From: an uncultured bacterium
GTDB taxonomy: Bacteria > Gemmatimonadota > Gemmatimonadetes > Longimicrobiales > RSA9
Length of the DNA stretch: 15,662 bases
Assembly: GCA_937995995.1 (NCBI GenBank)
Contig: CALKIP010000115.1
Coordinates: 1 to 15,662 of the forward strand
Reading direction: 5' to 3'
The notes beneath the pieces are model-generated. The model ran no database searches. It saw only the letters and a program-made list of their open reading frames with translations, and had not been told where the DNA came from. Shown here piece by piece: positions 6,117-12,402 of this stretch. How positions within the stretch are numbered: position 1 is the stretch's first letter; every line of letters starts with the position of its first letter. Both the position numbers and the translations under genes were made by a program.

Positions 6117-7001
6117 CTAGTCTCCCCGCTCGCGTTCGCTCCCGTCGCCCTCGCGCCGCGGCGCGTAGAACCGCTCTTCCTCATAGCGGGGGCCCTCGCG
6201 CGCCGACTCGCCCCGTTGTCCGCCGGTGAACCGGGTTTGGAGATCCTGCTCATACACGTGGCTCACCGGAAGGCCGCCGTACACCGGCAGATTGCGTACG
6301 TCGGTCGACGTCACCGCGTCCACGATCACCTTCTGGTTCGGTTCGTCGAGGCGCGCGTAGCCGGCCGGGATCAGGATGTGGCGGTCTTCCCGGGAGAGGC
6401 CGAGAGTTTCCTCGTCCACCTTGCAGTCCAGATAGCGCACCTTCATCGCCGTCGTGTCCACGATCAGCTCGTGGATCCGCCCGATCGACCGCGAGTCGCC
6501 TGCAATGACCTCCCAGCCCCTGGGGTCGGGGTCCTCGGCCGCAACCTCGAAATCCTCGAGTTCCCTCAGGCTCGCCAATCGCTCCGGCGGTGGCGTTCCG
6601 GCCCCAATCACACGACTCCGACGGGCTGCCCTGGATCGACCGCCGCCGTAATCCCCCGTGTACGCAGCCGTCAGGCGCGCCTCGTAGTCCGGGGTCAACA
6701 CTCCGACGTCGTGCGTGTACGCCGGGATGTCGCCGAACTGTTCCTTCGTCATCCCAGGCACCCACACCACATCTTCCTCGTCGTCCACACGGGCGTGTCC
6801 CACAGGGAGTAGCACGTGCTTCCTGAATCGGCCAAGGGCCACGTCCAGGTAGCGTATCGCCCCCGTGTCGTCGATCAGGACATCCTCGACCCGGCCGACT
6901 TTCTCCTCGTCCGCCATCGTCCGCACCGCCCATCCGCGAACGTCGAACGCGCCTTCCGGAAAGGTGTACTCCCTGTGTGCCGAAAGTGGCGTGAAGCGCA
7001 T
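6117..7001 (-). CDS. Tandem PRC-barrel domain protein
   Basis: A 294-residue protein containing two copies of the PRC-barrel fold. Repeat 1 spans about residues 20-95 (DVRGWAVRT, VGRVEDVLID, RYLDV, KHVLLPVGHARVD, DIPAY). Repeat 2 spans about 159-241 (DPRGWEVIAGD, IGRIHELIVD, RYLDCKVD, RHILIPAGYARLD, NLPVY). The two align along their whole length, a clear internal duplication. A Gly/Arg-rich linker (118-140) separates them, and the last 35 residues are charged and low-complexity. PRC barrels occur in photosynthetic reaction-centre H subunits and in RimM and stress-related proteins. Two in tandem without a membrane segment are common in non-phototrophic bacteria, with no settled function. The ATG at 7001 is chosen because GGAGGG lies 8 nt before it; the frame stays open to 7175 but that extension is Arg-rich leader. 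It is divergent from the DsbA operon across a 253-bp gap. Confidence 0.88.
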   Translation of the reverse strand: MRFTPLSAHREYTFPEGAFDVRGWAVRTMADEEKVGRVEDVLIDDTGAIRYLDVALGRFRKHVLLPVGHARVDDEEDVVWVPGMTKEQFGDIPAYTHDVGVLTPDYEARLTAAYTGDYGGGRSRAARRSRVIGAGTPPPERLASLRELEDFEVAAEDPDPRGWEVIAGDSRSIGRIHELIVDTTAMKVRYLDCKVDEETLGLSREDRHILIPAGYARLDEPNQKVIVDAVTSTDVRNLPVYGGLPVSHVYEQDLQTRFTGGQRGESAREGPRYEEERFYAPRREGDGSERERGD

Positions 7002-7254
7002 GTTCGTTTCCCTCCGGTAGGTTGGCCGAGCCCGGCGGCCCATCCATTGCCGCTGTTGGATGTGCCGCCCCGATCGGGCCCCGGAAGCGTAAACGTTTGA
7101 CGCAAGGCGCGTTCCAGCCATGGCGCGAGCGAAGCGGGGGGGGGCGTGCACGACGGGTGCAAGATCTTGCAACACACGGTGGGTTACGCCATCTTAGTTC
7201 GGCAAAGGGAGCAACTGTGAATCGTCCAACGTCCTGGTAGACAAGGAGATACGG
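7002..7254. promoter_or_regulatory. Divergent regulatory gap between the PRC-barrel and disulfide operons
   Basis: This 253-bp gene-free stretch must carry promoters for both directions. It contains a near-palindrome at 7087-7103 (GCGT-AAACGTTT-g-ACGC) and a perfect palindrome at 7158-7171. A TTGCAA at 7167-7172 could act as a -35 for the plus-strand operon, but the -10 at 17-nt spacing (CATCTT, 7190-7195) is poor. Confidence 0.5.
7158..7171. promoter_or_regulatory. Perfect 14-bp palindrome, candidate operator
   Basis: TGCAAGATCTTGCA is an exact two-fold palindrome about 85-95 bp upstream of the DsbA-like start and 157 bp from the PRC-barrel start. Its size and position in a divergent promoter region fit a dimeric transcription-factor site. 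A possible -35 (TTGCAA) overlaps its right half, which would suit repression. The cognate regulator is not in the window. Confidence 0.5.
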
Positions 7255-7977
7255 GTGGCTGTCCAGAAGGGGACGGGCGCCGGGTCGAACCTGCGCGCCT
7301 TCTACATCGTTTTGGCCGTGGTGGCCATAGCCGGCATCGCAATGGTCGGTAACGCGGTCCTCGGCGGGAGCGGGAGCGCCGCGACGGCGCCGGTCGAGCT
7401 CGAGGGGATCGAGGATGCGCGCCGGCTCTACGATCTGGCGACGCCCGTGGTCATGGGTGATCCGTCGGCACCGGTGAAGATCGTGGAGTTCGGGGACTAC
7501 CAGTGCCCGGGCTGCGGTGCGTTCGCGACCCGTGTCAAGCCGCAGATCAAGGCGCGGTACGTGGACACGGGCCAGGCACAGTTCGTCTTCTACGACTTCC
7601 CGCTCACGGAGATTCACCCGCATTCGTTCCTGGCGGCGCGTGCAGCCCGCTGTGCGGGTGACCAGGACAGGTTCTGGGATTACCACGACGTCGTTTTCGC
7701 ACGGCAGGGCTCGTGGTCGTACGCGCGGACGGCGCCGATCGAGCAGTTCACGGGGTATGCGACTGAACTCGGTCTCGATGCCGGTGCATTCCAGGCGTGT
7801 CTGGAGAGCGACGCTCACGCGGAGGCGGTCACGGCGAACCGCAAGCTCGGTGAGCAGCTCGGCGTGAACGCGACGCCGACGTTGATCATCGACAACCGCC
7901 GGATCAGCAACCCGCTGGACATCCAGGCCGTGGGCGCGGTGATCGAGGAGAGCATGCAGTCGGAGGCCGGCGTTTGA
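7255..7977 (+). CDS. Membrane-anchored DsbA-like thiol oxidoreductase (thioredoxin fold)
   Basis: A 240-residue protein with an N-terminal membrane anchor (about residues 14-36) and an extracytoplasmic thioredoxin-fold domain. The redox motif is C84-P-G-C87 in FGDYQCPGC, and the cis-proline loop is NATPTLIID near the C-terminus. FWDYHDVVF marks the helical insertion typical of the DsbA/BdbD-like DSBA_Thioredoxin_4 group. Two further cysteines (in ARCAGDQ and QACLES) match the second, structural disulfide of that group. The start is GTG, set by AAGGAG 6 nt upstream. The stop TGA overlaps the TTG start of VKOR, the usual electron-acceptor partner of such proteins. The protein is therefore expected to insert disulfides into exported proteins and be reoxidised by the adjacent VKOR. 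Alternatives (reductase or isomerase) are less likely given the VKOR coupling. Confidence 0.93.
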   Translation: MAVQKGTGAGSNLRAFYIVLAVVAIAGIAMVGNAVLGGSGSAATAPVELEGIEDARRLYDLATPVVMGDPSAPVKIVEFGDYQCPGCGAFATRVKPQIKARYVDTGQAQFVFYDFPLTEIHPHSFLAARAARCAGDQDRFWDYHDVVFARQGSWSYARTAPIEQFTGYATELGLDAGAFQACLESDAHAEAVTANRKLGEQLGVNATPTLIIDNRRISNPLDIQAVGAVIEESMQSEAGV

Positions 7978-8456
7978 GCTCGTCGGTCGGAACGGAGCCC
8001 CGGCCGACCGAGGTCGGGGCCACCTCGCCGCCGGTGAGCCGAATGGTCATCGCGCTGCTCTCCCTCGTCGGCGTCTTCATTGCCACCTACCTGTTGCTGC
8101 ACAAGCTCGGCGTCATCGGCACGCTCGCGTGCGGCACCGGGAGCTGTGGCACGGTCCAGGCCTCCCCCTGGGCGGTCTTTCTGGGCGTGCCGGTGCCGGC
8201 GTGGGGAGTGGCGGGGTACGCGTTGATCTTCATCCTCTCCTTCGCCGGGCTGCGGCCCGGGCTGGCCCGCAGCCGCCCGTTGGGACTCGCACTCGTCGGG
8301 TTCTGTGCGGTGGCGTTCGTGTTTTCCGCGTACCTGACCGCGATCGAGGCATTCGTGATTCACGCGTGGTGCCGCTGGTGCGTAGCATCGGCCATTGTGG
8401 CCACGCTGATCTTCCTGTTTTCACTGGCCGAGTTGCGTCGGCCCGGGAGTCGTTGA
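7974..8456 (+). CDS. Vitamin K epoxide reductase (VKOR) family membrane protein
   Basis: A 160-residue integral membrane protein of the bacterial VKOR family, which oxidises DsbA-like proteins and passes electrons to quinone. Predicted membrane helices run at about residues 24-43, 66-92, 103-124 and 136-153. The quinone-side active site is C133-R-W-C136 (HAWCRWCVASA). The periplasmic loop cysteine pair that relays to the partner is C53 and C58 (LACGTGSCGTV). The family sequence S...FLGVPVPAWGVAGY is intact. The TTG start at 7974 overlaps the upstream TGA as TTGA and has GGAGG 7 nt before it, so it is well supported. The N-terminal 22 residues are hydrophilic and cytoplasmic. It is not fused to a thioredoxin domain, unlike some homologues; the partner is the separate upstream gene. 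Confidence 0.93.
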   Translation: MSSSVGTEPRPTEVGATSPPVSRMVIALLSLVGVFIATYLLLHKLGVIGTLACGTGSCGTVQASPWAVFLGVPVPAWGVAGYALIFILSFAGLRPGLARSRPLGLALVGFCAVAFVFSAYLTAIEAFVIHAWCRWCVASAIVATLIFLFSLAELRRPGSR

Positions 8457-8459
8457 GGG

Positions 8460-8678
8460 ATGGCAGATCAGGATCGGGTTCGTGTTCGGTTGGTGTTCGC
8501 GGATCGTGGCTCGTTCCACGACGTGGTGGTGCGCCTGCCGGCCGATGTGCTGGGTCGGTACGAGCGGCTGATCGATGCGCTACGGGAGGAGCCGGCCCTG
8601 ACGGGCGCACTCTTCGTCGACACGCGCCGCTTGGTTGCGGCCTACGTCGTCGAGGAGGAGGAAGCGACGGACTCGTAG
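8460..8678 (+). CDS. Conserved-looking 72-residue orphan in the DsbA-VKOR operon
   Basis: A 72-residue acidic protein starting 3 bp after the VKOR stop, so almost certainly in the same transcript. I do not recognise a family. It begins with beta-like strands (RVRVRLVFADRGSFHDVVVRLP), then a helix (ADVLGRYERLIDALREEPAL) and a strand (GALFVDTRRLVAAYVV), ending in an acidic tail (EEEEATDS). It has no cysteine, signal peptide or membrane segment, so it is probably cytoplasmic and not a redox component itself. GAGGG abuts the ATG, so its translation may rely on coupling with VKOR. It could be an accessory or regulator of the disulfide operon, or simply a passenger; the sequence does not decide. 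Confidence 0.65.
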   Translation: MADQDRVRVRLVFADRGSFHDVVVRLPADVLGRYERLIDALREEPALTGALFVDTRRLVAAYVVEEEEATDS

Positions 8679-8726
8679 CGCCGGGCTGATCGCTCGCCCG
8701 CCGCGTTCGAGTGCTTCCGGCGAACG

Positions 8727-8756
8727 TCGGAGCGAGGCTTCGAAGCGAGCCTCCGA
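8727..8756. terminator. Palindromic hairpin between convergent operons, candidate terminator
   Basis: The gap between the orphan stop (8678) and the DsbA-like stop (8853) contains a hairpin. TCGGAG at 8727-8732 pairs with CTCCGA at 8751-8756, enclosing the 10-bp palindrome GCTTCGAAGC (8737-8746) across a 4x4 mismatch loop. An alternative pairing is GAGGCT/AGCCTC. No T-run follows, so it is tentative. The rest of this 174-bp gap shows nothing definite. Confidence 0.35.
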
Positions 8757-8852
8757 GTGGTACGGCCTCTTCTACCGTCGCTCGACGCGGCTACGGAATT
8801 CCAGTCCCTCGAGTGAGACGCTCCGAAAGCGCTCACGGCGCGCAGGCGGCGG

Positions 8853-9572
8853 CTACGGCCTCCGCGGCGCGCCGTTCTTCTTGCGTAGCGCCTCCTGTAG
8901 CAGCGCCTCCCACTCCTCGTAGCTCTTCAGCCCGACGACCACTTGGGAGTTGTCGATCACGAAGGTCGGCGTGCCGCTGACCCGGGCGGAGGCGGCGAAG
9001 ACGATGTCCTCGAGCAGCACGGAGGCGACCCGGTCGCCGAGGAGGCAGTCCTCAAATGCCGGCAACGGAAGATCGGCCTCCTCGGCGTAGCGCAGGAAGA
9101 CCTCGTGCGGGTCGTCGGCGTCGGACCACTCACGCTGACTCGAGAAGAGCCGATCGTGGAAGGGCCAGAATCCGTCGCCGACGCCGCCGGCACAGAGTGC
9201 GGCCTCGGCGGCGGCCCAGGCGCGCGGGTGAAGGGTGGGGAGTGGCAGATTGACGAAGACCCACTGAACCTGCCCGGACTGTACGAAGGCGCTGTCGAGG
9301 CGGGGGAAGACCTCCGTGGAGAACCGGGCGCAGTAGGGGCATTGGAAGTCGGCGATCTCGTAGACGAGCACGGGCGCGCCCTGCTGTCCCCTGGCGCGGC
9401 TCGCCGCCGCCTGCTCGATCACTTCCCTGTCCAGGTCCGCCTTCGTCCGCTCCAGACCCTGGGCTGCAACGGAGGCGGGGCTGACCACGCTGGCTGCGGC
9501 GAGAAGGGCGAGTGCGGCGATCCGGCCGCGGGAAGGGTTCGGTCGGTTCGTGCGATGGCGCCAGCGTCTCAT
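8853..9572 (-). CDS. Exported DsbA-like thiol oxidoreductase
   Basis: A 239-residue protein with a Sec signal peptide (twin-Arg-like basic start, hydrophobic stretch at about 18-33, cleavage likely after SVAA at residue 37). A thioredoxin-fold DsbA-like domain follows. The active site is C78-P-Y-C81 in IADFQCPYC, and the cis-Pro loop is VSGTPTFVID. The helical insertion has the family FWPFHDRLF, and two extra cysteines (LCAGG and EDCLL) again suggest a second disulfide. It is soluble rather than anchored, in contrast to the CPGC protein on the facing strand. The start is ATG 9572, overlapping the DUF402 stop as ATGA, with AAGGA 4 nt upstream. It is the last gene of the FadJ-DUF402 run. It converges on the VKOR operon and is a plausible second client of that VKOR (inference). 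A reductase role is also possible. Confidence 0.9.
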   Translation of the reverse strand: MRRWRHRTNRPNPSRGRIAALALLAAASVVSPASVAAQGLERTKADLDREVIEQAAASRARGQQGAPVLVYEIADFQCPYCARFSTEVFPRLDSAFVQSGQVQWVFVNLPLPTLHPRAWAAAEAALCAGGVGDGFWPFHDRLFSSQREWSDADDPHEVFLRYAEEADLPLPAFEDCLLGDRVASVLLEDIVFAASARVSGTPTFVIDNSQVVVGLKSYEEWEALLQEALRKKNGAPRRP

Positions 9573-10135
9573 TTCATCCTTCGTTGTACGGAGTCGTCGG
9601 CCCTGTCGGACGTCTGTGCGCGGATACGTGCGCGTTCCAGTGTCCAGTACTCTACAGGTGGCGGCGGCCAGGCGTTCCCGGCGGCGAGCTCGAGGAGGCG
9701 GGCGGCCTCGGCGCGAGCAGCGGCAGCCGTGGCGTCGTCGATCCAGCCCCGTGCAATGGCCTCCGAGAATTCGTCCTCGTCGAGGATCACGGGATCGCGA
9801 CCCGGCTCCAGCCACACATCGAGGTAGAGGTCGGTCGTCTCCCAGGCATCGTCATCGAGGAAGCGGACGGGCGTCAGGATGTTGGCGTAGAAGCCGGTGA
9901 AGGTGCCGTCCGCCCGGTGGAAGCGACCGATGTCGTGCCAGACGCCGGGAAAGGTGAACCAGACGACGGGCGAGCCGTCCTCGAGAATGACTCGGCCATC
10001 CACCACGGATGGGCGGCTGAGCGGTGTACGGTCGAGAAAGGTGACGACGACATCGGGATCCTTGTGGATCAAGCGCTGCACGAATACGTCGTAACGATCG
10101 GGCGGCCGCCGGTAGTGAATGTGGACGTTGCTCAT
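9569..10135 (-). CDS. DUF402 (FomD-like) family protein, probable nucleotide phosphatase
   Basis: A 188-residue protein of the DUF402/FomD family. Diagnostic segments are HYRRPPDR at the N-terminus (7-14), VWFTFPGVWHDIGRFH (58-73), FTGFYANILTPVRF (79-92), TTDLYLDVWL (100-109) and the acidic D119-E-D-E-F123 motif before GWIDD. The Asp/Glu cluster (D102, D106, D119-D121) matches the divalent-metal site of characterised relatives. Those relatives include Staphylococcus tri-/diphosphate nucleoside phosphatases and Streptomyces FomD, which hydrolyses a CMP ester of the fosfomycin pathway. Nothing else here suggests fosfomycin synthesis, so general nucleotide phosphate-bond hydrolysis is the better guess. 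It overlaps FadJ upstream (ATGA at 10132-10135) and the exported DsbA-like gene downstream (ATGA at 9569-9572), so it is translationally coupled on both sides. It is cytoplasmic. Confidence 0.85.
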   Translation of the reverse strand: MSNVHIHYRRPPDRYDVFVQRLIHKDPDVVVTFLDRTPLSRPSVVDGRVILEDGSPVVWFTFPGVWHDIGRFHRADGTFTGFYANILTPVRFLDDDAWETTDLYLDVWLEPGRDPVILDEDEFSEAIARGWIDDATAAAARAEAARLLELAAGNAWPPPPVEYWTLERARIRAQTSDRADDSVQRRMK

Positions 10136-12300
10136 GCCTGGTCGTAGAAGGTGCGTCCCGCGGCCGCCAGTTCCCGGAGCAGCGGCGAGGGCTGGAAGCG
10201 CACGCCGAGCTCGTTCTGGAAGCCCTCGAGTCGCTCGACGATTACGGGGAGCCCGACCGTGTCGGCGTAGCGGAGCAGGCCGCCCCGAAACGGCGGGAAG
10301 CCCGTGCCGGTGATCAGGGCGAGGTCGACGTCGCCGGCGCGCTCGACAATGCCGTCCTCGAGTGCGCGCGCGGCCTCGTTGACCATGACCAGGATGCAAC
10401 GGTCGCGGATCAGGTCGCTGGAGATGTCGCGCCGCTCCGCGGGCACGGCGTCACCGAGTTCGGCGTAGAGTGCCTCGTCCACGCCCTTTTCCTTCCCATC
10501 CTCGTAGCGGTAGAAGCCGAGGCCGCCCTTGCGGCCGAGGCGAGCGGTCTCGCCGAGGGCGAGCATTACCGGCGCGGGCGCCATTCGGTCGCCGAACGCC
10601 TCGTAGAGGATGGCGGCCACATGCCGCGAGACGTCGAGTCCGACCTCATCCAGGAGGCGGAACGGCCCCATAGGCATCCCGAATTCGAGCAGCGTGCGGT
10701 CGACGTCATCGATCCGTGCGCCCTCTTCCAGGAGCCAGCCCGCCTCGTTCAGGTACGGCGCCAGGAGGCGGTTGACCAGGAAGCCGGGGCCGTCGTTCAC
10801 GATCACTGGCGTCTTGCCGAGTCGCCTCGTGAGGCCGAAGATCGTAGCCAGCGTCTCGTCGGAGGTCGCGGCGCCGCGCACGATCTCGACCAGTGGCATG
10901 CGGTGCACCGGGTTGAAGAAGTGCATGCCGCAGAAATTCTCCGGGCGCTCGAGTTCGTTGCCCATCTCGGTGATCGAGAGCGCCGAGGTGTTGGAGGCGA
11001 GTACTCCCTCGGCGCCGATCTCGCGCTCGGCCTCGCGGAGGACCTGTTTCTTGACGTCCATGCGTTCGACGACGGCTTCGATCACGACATCCGCGATCCC
11101 GAACCCCGAGTAGTCGAGGGTGGGCGAGATGCGCTCCATCCCGCGCTCGGCCTCGCGGCGCTCGAGTCTGCCACGGCGCACCGCATTGTCGAAAAGCTCG
11201 CGGGCGTGGCGCAGCCCCAGGGCGATCGCTTCCTCCTTGATATCCTTGATCCGCACCGTGAGACCACGGTAGGCAAGGAGCTGTGCGATCCCGCCGCCCA
11301 TGACCCCGGCCCCGAGCACCGCCGCGCGCTCGACCGGTCGTGCTTCCGCGTCCGGAGCCGCCTTCTTGGCGGACTCCATGAGCTCGAAGACATGGATCAG
11401 GTTCTTGCTCACGTCCGAGACGGCCAGGCGGCCCACGGTCTCGGCCTCGAGCGCGAAGGCTTGCTCCAGCGGGAGCGAGAGCGTCCGGGTCAGCACATCC
11501 AGCGCGGCCAGCGGTGCAGGGTAGTGCCCCTTCGTTTCGCCAAGTACCCGCTTGCGCGCCGTGTGGATCAGCAGACGGCGCCCCGGTGCGGTGTCCTCGA
11601 GGAGTCGTGTGCCCAGCCCCTTGCGCCGTGCTGAACGCTTGCGCCCACGGTCGATCCTCTCCCAGGCGAAGCGTCGGGTGCGCTCCTCGAGGTAGGTGGG
11701 CGGCACGGCCTCGTCCAGGAGCCCGATGCGCAGGGCGCGCCGGGCGGAGATCGTCTTGCCCGTCACGATCATCTCGACGGCCGTACGGAGTCCCACGAGC
11801 CGGGGGAGCCGCGTCGTCCCGCCCCACCCCGGGATGATCCCGAGGCGGACCTCGGGGAACCCGATCCGAGTTTCCGGCGCATTGGTGCCGATGCGGTAGG
11901 TGCACGCGAGTGCGAGCTCGGCTCCGCCTCCCAGGCAGAGCCCATCGATCGCGGCAATGGTCGGGACCGGGAGCCGTTCCAGACGGCGGAATACCTCCTG
12001 ACCCGCGCGCGAGCCGGCTTCGGCCTCGGCCACATCCTGAACCCCTGCGATCTCCGCCACATCGGCGCCCGCAATGAAGGAGCGCGGCTTGCCACTCCGC
12101 ACGACGAGCGCCTTGACGCGGCCGGTGCGCGCGCCCTCCTCGACTTCGGCGAGGTGTGCATCCAGGCGCGCCATGACGGCCGAGCTCAGGATGTTGACCT
12201 TGCTGTCCGGCCGGTCGAAAACGAGCCAGGCGACGCCGTCGCCGTCCACGTCCAGCGTCAGCGTCGCCTGTGCCTCGGCGGTCTCTTTCGTCGTTGCCAT
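10132..12300 (-). CDS. fadJ: Multifunctional fatty-acid oxidation protein: enoyl-CoA hydratase / 3-hydroxyacyl-CoA dehydrogenase (FadJ/FadB type)
   Basis: A 722-residue alpha-subunit type protein that performs two successive steps of beta-oxidation, hydration of trans-2-enoyl-CoA and NAD-dependent oxidation of the 3-hydroxyacyl-CoA. The N-terminal crotonase domain (about 1-200) has the oxyanion segment FIAGADVAEI, then GGGAELAL with E128 and FPEVRLGIIPGWGG with E150, the two catalytic glutamates. The dehydrogenase domain has the dinucleotide motif G330-A-G-V-M-G-G at about 330-336, LASNTSALSI, the catalytic H460 in CGMHFFNPVHRMP, and VNDGPGFLVNRLL. Two C-terminal dehydrogenase domains complete the protein. 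Length matches FadJ (714) and FadB (729), and I cannot separate them by eye. The thiolase partner (fadA/fadI) is not in the window. The start ATG at 12300 has GGAG 8 nt upstream; the open frame to 12375 is leader. It heads a run of three overlapping genes. Confidence 0.93.
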   Translation of the reverse strand: MATTKETAEAQATLTLDVDGDGVAWLVFDRPDSKVNILSSAVMARLDAHLAEVEEGARTGRVKALVVRSGKPRSFIAGADVAEIAGVQDVAEAEAGSRAGQEVFRRLERLPVPTIAAIDGLCLGGGAELALACTYRIGTNAPETRIGFPEVRLGIIPGWGGTTRLPRLVGLRTAVEMIVTGKTISARRALRIGLLDEAVPPTYLEERTRRFAWERIDRGRKRSARRKGLGTRLLEDTAPGRRLLIHTARKRVLGETKGHYPAPLAALDVLTRTLSLPLEQAFALEAETVGRLAVSDVSKNLIHVFELMESAKKAAPDAEARPVERAAVLGAGVMGGGIAQLLAYRGLTVRIKDIKEEAIALGLRHARELFDNAVRRGRLERREAERGMERISPTLDYSGFGIADVVIEAVVERMDVKKQVLREAEREIGAEGVLASNTSALSITEMGNELERPENFCGMHFFNPVHRMPLVEIVRGAATSDETLATIFGLTRRLGKTPVIVNDGPGFLVNRLLAPYLNEAGWLLEEGARIDDVDRTLLEFGMPMGPFRLLDEVGLDVSRHVAAILYEAFGDRMAPAPVMLALGETARLGRKGGLGFYRYEDGKEKGVDEALYAELGDAVPAERRDISSDLIRDRCILVMVNEAARALEDGIVERAGDVDLALITGTGFPPFRGGLLRYADTVGLPVIVERLEGFQNELGVRFQPSPLLRELAAAGRTFYDQA

Positions 12301-12333
12301 GCCACACGCTCCACCCGGGGTCCACATCCACAA

Positions 12334-12367
12334 TGCGGCCGGCCCGAATCGGTTCGGACCGGCCGCA
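12334..12367 (-). terminator. 15-bp near-perfect hairpin between the lipoprotein gene and fadJ
   Basis: TGCGGCCGGCCCGAA (12334-12348) pairs with TTCGGACCGGCCGCA (12353-12367) across a 4-nt loop, with a single mismatch (C-A). It lies just after the lipoprotein stop and in the fadJ leader. No T-run follows in the direction of transcription, so it may terminate poorly, act as an attenuator, or stabilise the upstream mRNA. Confidence 0.55.
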
Positions 12368-12402
12368 ATCATCACCGCACGCGCGGGACCGTCATTCCGC
12401 GC

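Noticed and set aside
6250..7818. A 522-codon minus-strand frame spanning the PRC-barrel gene, the divergent gap and part of the DsbA-like gene
   Set aside because: It overlaps two genes with clear domains and ribosome sites, and its translation is low-complexity Arg/Gly-rich.
10621..11634. A 337-codon plus-strand frame antisense to fadJ
   Set aside because: The composition is that of a shadow frame and there are no recognisable motifs.
10706..12331. A 541-codon open frame on the minus strand within fadJ, in a different frame
   Set aside because: It is Arg/Gly/Pro-rich with no family motifs, and it lies wholly over the well-supported FadJ-type reading frame; a product of high GC content.
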